From: Acidimicrobiaceae bacterium
Lineage (GTDB): Bacteria > Actinomycetota > Acidimicrobiia > Acidimicrobiales > Ilumatobacteraceae
Assembly: GCA_016722025.1 (NCBI GenBank)
Contig: JADKGZ010000025.1
Coordinates: 1 to 45,394 of the forward strand
Direction of reading: 5' to 3'
Length of the DNA: 45,394 bases
Part shown: positions 1 to 7,539 of the stretch, piece after piece
Layout of the letters: every line of letters starts with the position of its first letter
How positions within the stretch are numbered: the stretch's first letter is position 1
Translations under genes and position numbers: made by a program
The notes under the pieces: model-generated
What the model saw: the letters and a program-made list of their open reading frames with translations, nothing else
Told to the model about the DNA's origin: nothing
Databases searched by the model: none

Positions 1-1
1 C

Positions 2-55
2 TTCGTCGAGCATGTCGGCAACCTAGACCGAGGCGAGGCCCGGACGTGGATGTGA
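2..55 (+). CDS. 3' end of an unidentified gene (partial)
   Basis: An open frame enters from the left edge and ends at a TGA (53-55), giving a C-terminus FVEHVGNLDRGEARTWM. It stops 34 bases before the DUF2277 start and is read in the same direction, so it could be the tail of an upstream gene. There is too little sequence to name a family. The reading frame could also be chance, since it is only 17 codons. Confidence 0.3.
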   Translation, partial: FVEHVGNLDRGEARTWM

Positions 56-89
56 TCGGCGGCGGGCCGACGCACCGTACGCTGGGGCC

Positions 90-365
90 ATGTGCCGCAA
101 CATCACCACGCTCCGAGGCTTGCAGCCGGTGGCGACGCCGGTGGAGATCGAGGCCGCCGCTCGCCAGTACGTGCGCAAGATCAGCGGTGTGCAGAAGACC
201 TCGCCCGCCACCGAGGCCGCCTTCGAGGCGGCTGTCGCCGAGATCGCTCACATCACCGCGCACCTCCTCGCCGACCTGCCACCGCGCAAGCAACCACCGC
301 CCACGTTGCCGCCGCTGCGACGCATCGCCCTGGCGCGCCCGCCCGCCGCTCACCGAGGGTCGTGA
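90..365 (+). CDS. DUF2277 family protein
   Basis: A 91-residue protein opening MCRNITTLRGLQPVATPVEI, followed by a conserved AARQYVRKISGVQKTS segment. This MCRNI...LRGL...AARQYVRK pattern is the hallmark of the DUF2277 family of small bacterial proteins, whose function is unknown to me. The length fits the family (about 85-95 residues). The C-terminal 30 residues are Pro/Arg/Ala-rich and look unstructured. It converges with the redoxin gene, whose stop lies 40 bases downstream on the other strand. Confidence 0.85.
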   Translation: MCRNITTLRGLQPVATPVEIEAAARQYVRKISGVQKTSPATEAAFEAAVAEIAHITAHLLADLPPRKQPPPTLPPLRRIALARPPAAHRGS

Positions 366-404
366 CACGGCTGCTCACGCGGCGCAACAGCAGTGCGACC
401 GGCG

Positions 405-1040
405 TCACCCGACCGCGCGCGCGAGGATGCCGTCGAGCGTGGCCTCGTCGACCGCGCCGAAGATCTGTTGCACCTCACCCGACGGTGAGATGATCGCCAG
501 CGCGGGTTGTGCGGCGACCCCGAAGCGTGCGTACACCTCGCCCGGGTCGTCGTTGACCTGCGGGAAGGTCAGGCCGTGCTTGTCGATGAAACCCTCGAAC
601 GAAACGTCGTCACCGAACCAGGCGATGCCGACGAACTCGACCTGCCCGGCCCAGCGCTTGGTGGCCTCCTCGACCGAGGGGGCTTCCTTGTTGCACACAC
701 TTCAAGTGGGCGCCCAGAACCACAGCGCCACGGTGGTGCCGGCGTATTGGGAGAAGTCGAGTGAGCCGCCGCCCACCAGTGGGGCGGCGAACTGCAGGGC
801 CTCGGGTACCTCGCTAGCCGGTTGGGCCGTGTCGCCGGGTTGCGGTGCCCCGGTGCCGGGTGCCCCGGTGGTGGAGGGCGTGGCGGTGGAGGGCGTGGTG
901 GTGGAGGGCGTCGTAGTGGTCGGCGCAGCGGTTGCCGCGTCGAGAGCGTCTGTTGCCGCCGAACCGGACGAACCCATGTCGTCGCCGCAGCCAGCCAACA
1001 GCGCTCCCGCGACGACGAGGACCATCACAGTTCTGCGCAT
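405..1040 (-). CDS. TlpA/DsbE-like thioredoxin-fold lipoprotein with in-frame UGA (probable selenoprotein)
   Basis: The ATG at 1040 opens a lipoprotein signal, MRRTVMVLVVAGALLAGCGDD, followed by a Thr/Pro/Ala-rich linker to about residue 85 and a thioredoxin-like domain. The active-site region reads ALWFWAPT-UGA-SVC-NKEAPSVEE. The UGA is codon 113 (704-702) and falls exactly where the first Cys of the CxxC motif belongs, giving UxxC with Cys116. The frame is the same on both sides and continues through a normal C-terminal half (VEFVGIAWFGDD, then QPALAIISPSGEV) to a stop at 405. MPT53/DsbE-type secreted oxidoreductases carry WFWAPxCxxC here. A SECIS-like hairpin follows the UGA. If the UGA is decoded as Sec, the product is 211 residues, membrane-anchored, and would act on extracytoplasmic thiols. 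Alternatives are a TGC-to-TGA nonsense mutation or a substitution error. Confidence 0.8.
664..683 (-). promoter_or_regulatory. Candidate bacterial SECIS element downstream of the redoxin UGA
   Basis: Reading the minus strand, 18 nt after the UGA comes an 8-nt arm GCCCCCUC, a GGUC tetraloop and a complementary arm GAGGAGGC. This gives seven pairs and one internal C-A mismatch. The first loop G is the 27th nucleotide after UGA. As I recall the bacterial SECIS model, the apical loop needs a G in its first two positions at roughly 16-37 nt from UGA, and the E. coli fdhF loop also contains GGUC. The sequence also encodes APSVEEA, so coding constraint and GC-richness could produce such a hairpin by chance. 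Confidence 0.5.
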
Positions 1041-1074
1041 GGCGGTGGAGGTTAACCCGTAGCCTCGAATCCGC

Positions 1075-1500
1075 ATGCGCACCCGCACTCTGCTCCTGCT
1101 CGCCGTGTCGTGCGGGCTTGCGATCCTGCTCGCGGGTGGCATCCAACTGTGGCGTCTCGCCAACCAGGAGCCGCCGACGCCCTCGCTGGAGGTGGGTGGC
1201 ACGGGCATGGCGGGCGACGCCATCGTCACGGTCACCAAGGCAACCGACGCCGGCGATGCGTTCGTGGTCACGGTCACCCTCGCCGGTGTCGACGACCCTG
1301 ACGGCCTCGAAGGGTTCACACTGGTCGGTGTCGATCTTGCAGTCAAGCCGTCGTCGGTCGTCAACCCCGGCTCCTGCACCGGGTTCACCGTCGCCCCCGT
1401 CGAGTGCACGCTGACGTTCCCCAACACCGGTTTCCCGACCGACGATCGCCTGCTGCTCCTGCAGCGCGCCGACGACCGGGTGCGCTGGAAACTGGTGTAA
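1075..1500 (+). CDS. Small membrane-anchored or secreted hypothetical protein
   Basis: 141 residues. Residues 4-22 (RTLLLLAVSCGLAILLAGG) form one hydrophobic helix that would act as a signal anchor. The rest is a probable extracytoplasmic beta-rich domain (alternating DAFVVTVTLAGV, GFTLVGVDLAV, DDRLLLLQRAD) with two Cys (about 100 and 111) that could form a disulfide. I do not recognise the family. It is divergent from the redoxin gene with only 34 bases between the starts, so the two may share a promoter region; a disulfide-containing partner for the redoxin is possible but speculative. Confidence 0.6.
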   Translation: MRTRTLLLLAVSCGLAILLAGGIQLWRLANQEPPTPSLEVGGTGMAGDAIVTVTKATDAGDAFVVTVTLAGVDDPDGLEGFTLVGVDLAVKPSSVVNPGSCTGFTVAPVECTLTFPNTGFPTDDRLLLLQRADDRVRWKLV

Positions 1501-1568
1501 TCACCACCACCCGGCGGCGAGGCATACGCCGACCCGGTACCGTTGCGCACGACACCGGCCCTTCCCAC

Positions 1569-1596
1569 CAGACCATTCCACCCAGACCATTCCACC
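1569..1596 (+). repeat. Two tandem 14-bp repeats upstream of lpd
   Basis: The unit cagaccattccacc occurs twice without interruption, followed by the first four bases of a third copy. It lies 22 bases before the lpd start codon in a 117-base gap between stop and start. It may be a regulator site or simple slippage; I see no clear -10 or -35 around it. Confidence 0.6.
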
Positions 1597-1617
1597 CAGA
1601 GCGGAGCGACGACACAG

Positions 1618-3048
1618 ATGGACCAGCAGCAGTTCGACCTCGTGGTGATTGGCGGCGGCCCTGGCGGCTACGGGGCTGCTCTGTACGCCACTTCGGCCGG
1701 CCTGTCCGTGGCCGTCGTCGAGAAGGGCGCCCTCGGCGGCACCTGCCTCAACCGTGGTTGCATCCCTGCCAAGGCGTTCCTCGAGTCGGCAGCGGTCAAT
1801 CGGCATGTGCAGCACGCCGCCGAGTTCGGCATCGAGAGCAGTGCACCGGTGGTGAACTTCGCGGTGGCGCAGGTCCGCAAGCAGAAGATCGTCGACGGCA
1901 TCGTGAAGAGCTTGGGCGCGTTCATGAAGTCGAAGAAGATCACCGTGCTCGACGGCCTCGGCACCCTGGGTGCCGACCGCACCGTCACGGTGCAGCACCC
2001 CGACGGCAGCAGCAGCACCGTCGTGGGCACCAACGTCATCCTCGCGTCGGGCAGCGTGCCGCGCACCATCCCTGGCTTCGAGCCGGCGCCGCCCGGGCAA
2101 CACGGCCCGGTGATGACCAGCGACGAGGTGCTGATGCTGTCGTCGTTGCCCGCACGCGTCGCCGTCATCGGCGGCGGCGCCATCGGCTGCGAGTTCGCCA
2201 GCACGTTCGCCGATCTCGGTGCGCAGGTCACCATCCTGGAAGGCCTCCCCAAGATCCTCCCCGGGCTCGATACCGACGTCGCCAACGTGGTCGTACGCAG
2301 CTTCAAGAAGAAGAACATCGACATCAAGACCGGGGTGAAGGTGCTCGGCCACACGCCCAACGGCTACGGCGGCACCACCGTGCACTTCGGCGCGGCCGAC
2401 AGCGATGCCCAGAACCTGGAAGTCGACGCGGTGGTCGTCAGCATCGGGCGCCGCCCGTTCGCCGACCAGTTGGGCCTGCACGGCACGGCCGTCGTCGTCT
2501 CCGATCGTGGTTTCGTGGAGGTCGATCAGTACTGCCGCACCGCCGAGCCTGGCGTGTACGCCGTCGGCGACCTCATCAACACTCCGGCACTCGCTCACGT
2601 CGGCTACGCCGAGGCCATCCTGGTCACCAAGCACATCCTCGGCGAGAGCCCCAGCCCCATCCGTTACGACCGGGTGCCCTGGGCCATCTACTGCCACCCC
2701 GAGGTGGCCTTCTCCGGCCCCAGCGAGGAAGCCGCCCGCGAGGCCGGCTTCGACGTCGTGGTTGCCAAGCACCAGTTCCGCGCCAACAGCCGGGCCCAGA
2801 TCCTCGGCGAGCTCGACGGCCTGGTGAAGGTGATCGCCAAGAAGAACGCCGACGGCACGGCCGGCCAGATCCTGGGTGTGCACATGGTGGGCCCGTGGGT
2901 CACCGAGCAGCTCAGCGGCGGCTACCTTGCCGTCAACTGGGAGGCCACCGTTGCCGAGGTCGCCGAGTACATCCAGCCGCACCCGAGCCTCACCGAGCTT
3001 TTCGGCGAAACCGTTCTCTCGCTCACGGGCCGCAGCCTGAACGCCTGA
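1618..3048 (+). CDS. lpd: Dihydrolipoyl dehydrogenase (E3)
   Basis: FAD- and NAD-binding disulfide oxidoreductase of 476 residues that reoxidises dihydrolipoyl groups of 2-oxo acid dehydrogenase complexes. The FAD site is VVIGGGPGGYGAA near residue 10. The redox disulfide is in GGTCLNRGCIPAK. The NAD-binding GGGAIGCEFA lies near residue 183, and the second FAD motif is YAVGDLINTPALAHVG. The C-terminal interface domain carries the catalytic His-Pro-Ser-Leu-Thr-Glu signature (IQPHPSLTELF). I chose the ATG at 1618 because the GGPGG Rossmann fold begins directly after it; the in-frame extension to 1543 adds only low-complexity residues. It is first in an operon with the E2 and lipoyl-synthesis genes. 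Confidence 0.95.
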   Translation: MDQQQFDLVVIGGGPGGYGAALYATSAGLSVAVVEKGALGGTCLNRGCIPAKAFLESAAVNRHVQHAAEFGIESSAPVVNFAVAQVRKQKIVDGIVKSLGAFMKSKKITVLDGLGTLGADRTVTVQHPDGSSSTVVGTNVILASGSVPRTIPGFEPAPPGQHGPVMTSDEVLMLSSLPARVAVIGGGAIGCEFASTFADLGAQVTILEGLPKILPGLDTDVANVVVRSFKKKNIDIKTGVKVLGHTPNGYGGTTVHFGAADSDAQNLEVDAVVVSIGRRPFADQLGLHGTAVVVSDRGFVEVDQYCRTAEPGVYAVGDLINTPALAHVGYAEAILVTKHILGESPSPIRYDRVPWAIYCHPEVAFSGPSEEAAREAGFDVVVAKHQFRANSRAQILGELDGLVKVIAKKNADGTAGQILGVHMVGPWVTEQLSGGYLAVNWEATVAEVAEYIQPHPSLTELFGETVLSLTGRSLNA

Positions 3049-3106
3049 TCCGTCCGCACCACCGATTCTGCACCACCCGAATTCTGTACTAGAGGAGCAT
3101 CCCACC

Positions 3107-4552
3107 ATGGCCGACGTCACCCTCCCGCAGTTGGGCGAGACCGTCACCGAAGGCACGATCACGCGCTGGTTCAAGAAGGTGGGCGACTCGATCGCTGCCG
3201 ATGAGGCGTTGTTCGAGGTCAGCACCGACAAGGTCGACACCGAAGTGCCATCGCCGGTGGCCGGCGTGGTGCTGGAGATCCGCGCGGCCGAAGGCGACAC
3301 GGTGCCGGTCGGCGCGGTCATCGCCGTCGTCGGTGCCGCCGAGGCCGCCGCTGTCGAGCCGCCCGCTGTCGAGCCTCCTGTGGTCGAGGCCGTGGTCGAA
3401 ACGCCCGTGGTCGAGGCCGTGGTTGCTGCGCCGGCGCCGGCAGTTGCGCCGCCGGTTGCTGTGGCCGCTGCTCCGGTGCCGGTCGTCGAGGAGCCGGCAG
3501 CCGTCGAGGCCGTGTCTGCCCCGGGGGCCAACGACGAGGCGCTGGGCAGCGACAACCGGCTGCTCTCGCCAGTGGTTCGGCGTCTGGTCGCCGAGCATCA
3601 GATCAACCCCGACGACGTCACCGGTTCCGGCCCCGGTGGCCGCATCACGCGCGACGACGTGCTCGACTTCATCGACCGCAAGCACCTCGCTCCGGCGGCG
3701 GCTGCCCCGGTCGACGTGGTCGCGGCGGCTCCGGTGGCTCCTGCCCCCGCCCCGGTCGTCGCGGCCGCTCCTGCTCCGGTCGTGGCGGCTCCGGCGGCGG
3801 CGGCTGCCGCGGCTCCGGCGGCGGTCGTGGCCTCCGGCGAGCGCGACACGGTGGTCGCGCTCAGCAAGATCCGCAAGCTCACCGGCAGCCACATGGTGAT
3901 GAGCAAGGGCGTCAGCCCGCACGCGTTCAGCGTGGTCGAGGTCGACTACGCCAACGTCGACGCCACCCGTGGCAAGGTGAAGAGCGAGTGGAAGGCCACG
4001 GAGGGGTTCAGCCTCACGTACCTGCCGTTCATCACTCGTGCCATCGTCGACGCCCTCGCCGAGTTCCCCTATCTCAATGCCAGTGTCGGCGAGAACGAGC
4101 TCATCGTGCACGACTTCGTCGACGTGGGCATCGCGGTCGACCTCGACTTCCAAGGCCTGTTGGTGCCGGTGGTGCGTTCGGCCGATTCCAAGCGCCTGCG
4201 TGCCATCGCCCGCGAGATCAACGACCTTGCAAACCGAGCGCGCACTCGCAAGCTCAGTCCCGACGAGATCAGCGGTGGCACCTTCACCATCAGCAACAAC
4301 GGTTCCGCGGGCAGCGTGCTCACGATGCCCATCATCAACCAGCCGCAGGTGGCAATCCTCTCCACGGATGCCATCGTGCGCAAGCCGGTGGTGGCGCAGT
4401 TGCCCGATGGTGGTGAAGCGATCGTCATCCACCCGGTTGGCAACCTCGCGATGAGCTGGGATCACCGTGCGTTCGACGGCGCGTATGCCGCCGGCTTCCT
4501 GGTGAAGGTGAAGCAACTGCTCGAGCACCGCGACTGGGCACAGGAGCTCTGA
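3107..4552 (+). CDS. sucB: 2-oxo acid dehydrogenase E2 component (dihydrolipoyl acyltransferase)
   Basis: 481 residues. The N-terminal lipoyl domain (1-76) has the lipoylated lysine in FEVSTDKVDTEVPSP. An Ala/Val/Pro-rich swinging linker follows, then a peripheral subunit-binding domain (about 145-188, LSPVVRRLVAEHQINPDDV and GPGGRITRDDVLDFI), a second Ala/Pro linker, and the catalytic core to the end with the HxxxDG signature in SWDHRAFDGAYAAGF. A single lipoyl domain and this core fit the succinyl-transferring SucB of actinobacteria, but a branched-chain or pyruvate E2 cannot be excluded. A good ribosome site (agaggag, 3091-3097) precedes the ATG. The gene lies 58 bases after lpd and 7 before the lipoyl-synthesis fusion. 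Confidence 0.9.
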   Translation: MADVTLPQLGETVTEGTITRWFKKVGDSIAADEALFEVSTDKVDTEVPSPVAGVVLEIRAAEGDTVPVGAVIAVVGAAEAAAVEPPAVEPPVVEAVVETPVVEAVVAAPAPAVAPPVAVAAAPVPVVEEPAAVEAVSAPGANDEALGSDNRLLSPVVRRLVAEHQINPDDVTGSGPGGRITRDDVLDFIDRKHLAPAAAAPVDVVAAAPVAPAPAPVVAAAPAPVVAAPAAAAAAAPAAVVASGERDTVVALSKIRKLTGSHMVMSKGVSPHAFSVVEVDYANVDATRGKVKSEWKATEGFSLTYLPFITRAIVDALAEFPYLNASVGENELIVHDFVDVGIAVDLDFQGLLVPVVRSADSKRLRAIAREINDLANRARTRKLSPDEISGGTFTISNNGSAGSVLTMPIINQPQVAILSTDAIVRKPVVAQLPDGGEAIVIHPVGNLAMSWDHRAFDGAYAAGFLVKVKQLLEHRDWAQEL

Positions 4553-4559
4553 ACCCCAC

Positions 4560-6275
4560 GTGCCGAACGACGGTGCCGTGCACGTCCGATGGCTGGGGCG
4601 AGTGCCGTATCGCGAGGCGTTGGCGCTGCAACATTCGATGTTCGCGCACGGGTCGCACGATCATCTGCTGTTGCTCGAGCACCCTCACGTGTTCACGCAC
4701 GGCCCGCGCGCCCATCTGCACGCGAATGTGAAGGTCGATCCCGCTTCGGTCGGCGCCGAGCTCGTGTCGGTGAAGCGCGGTGGCGATGTCACGTATCACG
4801 GGCCTGGCCAGCTCGTCGGCTACCCGATCGTCAACGTGCCCAACTCGCTGGGTGCCGGCGACCACGTGTGCGCGCTGCAGCGACTGGTGGTCGCAACGCT
4901 GCACGAGCTCGGTCTCGCCGATGTCGGTTGCCTCAGCGAGTACCCCGGGGTGTGGGTAGGCGTCAGTGGCCCCAACCCGCGCAAGATCTGCGCCATCGGC
5001 GTGCGGTTGGCCCATGGTCGCACCATGCACGGTTTTGCGCTCAACGTGCACCCCGACATGCGCTACCTGCGCGAGTACATCGTGCCCTGCGGCATCGGCG
5101 ACAAGCCGGTCACATCGCTCGCCGAGGAAGGCATCCACGTCGAGCTCGCGCAGGTCGTCGACATCGTTGCCCGCCTCGCCGGCCGGCAGTGGGGCAACGG
5201 CTCGGTCGAGCGACAAGACGTTGCGTGGAAGACGATTCCCGACGACTTGTCGCCCTTCTCTCGGGGCGCGGGGCCAGGTGCCGCCGTGCGTCGCAGCAGC
5301 GATCACGTCACTGCCGATCACGTCACCGCCGATCGCGTCGAAGTCGCGATCCCGGCGTCGCGAGCGACAGCGCGGCTGCAACAGGCGGGCGTCACCGGTG
5401 GCCTCGCGATCGCCACTCGCAAACCCGACTGGCTGCGTCCGAAGGTGTCGCTGGGCGCCGAGGTGCTGGCACTGAAGAGGGTGGTGCGCGCACACGGTCT
5501 CGTCACCGTCTGCGAGGAGGCCGGTTGCCCCAACCTCAGTGACTGCTGGGCCGACGGCACCGCCACCTTCATGGTGCTCGGTGAGCGGTGCACTCGGGCA
5601 TGCGGCTTCTGCCTGGTCGACACGCAGCAGCCGATGGCGCCTGCCGCCGACGAACCATCGCGCGTGGCAGCGGCGGTGCAACAGATGGGCCTCGCTCACG
5701 CGGTGCTCACGATGGTCGCTCGCGACGACCTCTCCGACGGCGGGTTTGCGCACGTCGCCGCCTGTGTCGCAGCGATCCGCCGGGCCCGACCGAGGACGAT
5801 CGTCGAGGCCCTGGTCAGCGATGCGAAGGGCGATGAAGCGTCGTTGGCGGTGCTGCTGGCGGCAGGCCCAGGTCGCCCGGATGTGCTCAACCACAACGTC
5901 GAGACCGTTGCCAGGTTGCAGCGCGCCGTGCGCCCCAGCGCCGGCTACGCCCGCAGCCTGGCCGTGCTGTCGCGTGCCAAGGCAGCTGGCCTCACCATCA
6001 AGACCGGCTTCATGCTGGGTCTCGGCGAAGCCGATGAGGAAGTTGCCGGTCTGCTGCACGATCTCGCCGCCATCGGCATCGACATCGTCACCATCGGGCA
6101 GTACCTGCGCCCGACCTCCAACCACCTGCCGGTGGCCCGCTGGGCGGAGCCGCACGAGTTCGCCCGATGGAAGCAGTTCGGTGAGTCGTTGGGCATCGGC
6201 CATGTGGAGGCCAGCCCGCTCACTCGGAGCAGCTACCACGCGAAGCAGGCGGCCGACGCAGTGCGGGTGAGCTGA
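4560..6275 (+). CDS. lipB-lipA: Fused octanoyltransferase-lipoyl synthase (LipB-LipA)
   Basis: One 571-residue frame joins both steps of de novo lipoate synthesis. Residues 1-215 are LipB: RGGDVTYHGPGQLVGYP near 73-89, the catalytic Lys142 in PRKICAIG and Cys177 in VPCGIGDKPVTSL. Residues 265-571 are LipA: auxiliary-cluster cysteines C318, C323 and C329 (CEEAGCPNLSDC), radical-SAM CxxxCxxC at 344-351 (CTRACGFC) and the C-terminal RSSYHA tail. The 50-residue linker is charged and contains a short repeat. The start is GTG at 4560, only 7 bases after the E2 stop. The two domains are both complete with no broken frame, so the fusion looks real. The enzyme would transfer octanoate to E2 and then insert two sulfurs. 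Confidence 0.93.
   Translation: MPNDGAVHVRWLGRVPYREALALQHSMFAHGSHDHLLLLEHPHVFTHGPRAHLHANVKVDPASVGAELVSVKRGGDVTYHGPGQLVGYPIVNVPNSLGAGDHVCALQRLVVATLHELGLADVGCLSEYPGVWVGVSGPNPRKICAIGVRLAHGRTMHGFALNVHPDMRYLREYIVPCGIGDKPVTSLAEEGIHVELAQVVDIVARLAGRQWGNGSVERQDVAWKTIPDDLSPFSRGAGPGAAVRRSSDHVTADHVTADRVEVAIPASRATARLQQAGVTGGLAIATRKPDWLRPKVSLGAEVLALKRVVRAHGLVTVCEEAGCPNLSDCWADGTATFMVLGERCTRACGFCLVDTQQPMAPAADEPSRVAAAVQQMGLAHAVLTMVARDDLSDGGFAHVAACVAAIRRARPRTIVEALVSDAKGDEASLAVLLAAGPGRPDVLNHNVETVARLQRAVRPSAGYARSLAVLSRAKAAGLTIKTGFMLGLGEADEEVAGLLHDLAAIGIDIVTIGQYLRPTSNHLPVARWAEPHEFARWKQFGESLGIGHVEASPLTRSSYHAKQAADAVRVS
5301..5340 (+). repeat. Short 15-bp tandem repeat in the LipB-LipA linker
   Basis: Two copies of gatcacgtcaNtgcc-type units (5301-5315 and 5316-5330) and a partial third encode the repeated residues DHVTADHVTADRV in the interdomain linker. 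This is a typical place for replication slippage and marks the join between the two enzyme domains. Confidence 0.6.
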
Positions 6276-6278
6276 GCC

Positions 6279-7526
6279 TCAGACGGACGTTGTGGCATCT
6301 GCTGCCGCCTCTTCGGTGGCCAGCTGTTGCACCAGCGGCCGCGTGGCGGCGATGTAGACGAAGCCGGCGACCGCCGCCGCGCTGGCGAACGCGGTGATGG
6401 TCCAGCGAACGCCCACGAGCTCCGACATCACGCCCGCCCCGAGCCCGGTGATGCTCATCACCAGCGTGACGATGGCGAAGTCGCCGGCCATCACCCGCCC
6501 ACGGATGTGGTCGGGCGTGCGCAGCTGCAGGCCGTAGGTGCTCAGCGGCCATTGCGAGCCGCCACCGAGGTGCCCGAGCGCGATCACCACCGCCGCCAGA
6601 TAGATCACCGGCGACCACGCGGCGACCAGGTAGCACGCGCTGAACACCACCCCTGCAAGACCACAGATGCGCAACACCCGCGACAGGCTGCCCTGTGTGA
6701 AGCGCGACGCGATCAACGGGCCCAGGCCGGCGCCCACCCCGCGTGCCGCCAGCAGCATGCCGGTTCCACCGTCGTTCCAACCGAACACGGAGGTGGCCAG
6801 CACGGGCAGTTGGCTCACCGTGCCGGCGCCGATGGCGAACGTCGACTTGCTGGCGATCAGCGCCAGCACCACGTGGTCCTGGCGCGCGTATCGAACTGCT
6901 TCGGCCATGTCGGCGATGGGGCGCATCGCCGGCCGGTCGGCGTGGTGAGCTTCTTGCATCGGCCGCCGAACGAGGGCGATCAGCAACATCGCGATCACGA
7001 ACGAAACGGCGTTGGCGACGAACGCCGTTCGTCGCCCGAAGGCCTCGCTGAACACGCCACCGACGGCCGCCCCGACCGCCAGCATCACACCCCACGTGCT
7101 GCCGAACAGTGCGTTCGCCGTTCGTAGTTCGGTGGAGTCGCGGGCCAGGTTGGGGACGCCGGCATCGATGGCAGGCTTGACGAATGCGGCGAATGCGCTG
7201 ATCACGCCTTGGAACACGAACAACGGCCACACCGTGCTGCCCGAGGAGGTCAGCAGGCCGAGTGCGGCGACGGCCTGCAGCAGCGAGACGATGAGCAGCA
7301 ACCGTCGTCGATCGAACCGGTCGACGGTGACACCTGCGATGGGCGAGGCAAGGAACGAGGGCAGCGAGAACGACACGTAGGCGAGCGACACCAGGAACTC
7401 GCTGCCGGTGGCGTCTTTCACGATGCCGGTGACCGCGACGAACGAGAACCAGTCGCCCATGAACGAGATGACCTGCGCGATGAACAACCACCGAAGGTCT
7501 CGGTTGGCGCGCAGCAGCGTGATCAC
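6279..7526 (-). CDS. MFS transporter, EntS/MFS_3-like
   Basis: 415 residues with about twelve hydrophobic segments. The N-terminus (LLRANRDLRWLFIAQVISFMGDWF) matches the MFS_3 group that includes enterobactin exporter EntS and macrolide-efflux relatives. Loop 2-3 contains GVTVDRFDRRRLLL, the family's motif-A equivalent (G...DR..RR). The substrate is unknown. It is the last gene of a minus-strand set after the oxidoreductase and the peptidase, with 13 bases between the peptidase stop and this GTG start at 7526. It converges with the LipB-LipA gene, the two stop codons being only three bases apart. Confidence 0.85.
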   Translation of the reverse strand: MITLLRANRDLRWLFIAQVISFMGDWFSFVAVTGIVKDATGSEFLVSLAYVSFSLPSFLASPIAGVTVDRFDRRRLLLIVSLLQAVAALGLLTSSGSTVWPLFVFQGVISAFAAFVKPAIDAGVPNLARDSTELRTANALFGSTWGVMLAVGAAVGGVFSEAFGRRTAFVANAVSFVIAMLLIALVRRPMQEAHHADRPAMRPIADMAEAVRYARQDHVVLALIASKSTFAIGAGTVSQLPVLATSVFGWNDGGTGMLLAARGVGAGLGPLIASRFTQGSLSRVLRICGLAGVVFSACYLVAAWSPVIYLAAVVIALGHLGGGSQWPLSTYGLQLRTPDHIRGRVMAGDFAIVTLVMSITGLGAGVMSELVGVRWTITAFASAAAVAGFVYIAATRPLVQQLATEEAAADATTSV

Positions 7527-7539
7527 AGGTTGCAGCCCC

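Noticed and set aside
16..400. Other short frames at the left edge (46-1062 plus, 92-493 plus, 23-211 minus)
   Set aside because: They overlap DUF2277 or the redoxin and have no motifs; they are read-through shadows in GC-rich DNA.
1501..3555. 684-residue minus-strand open frame antisense to lpd and sucB
   Set aside because: It is a GC-rich shadow with Val/Asp/Gly/Ala repetition and no motifs; lpd and the E2 on the other strand have complete domains.
6276..6282. Palindrome CTGAGCCTCAG between convergent lipB-lipA and MFS stop codons as a terminator
   Set aside because: The arms have no room for a loop and there is no T-run.
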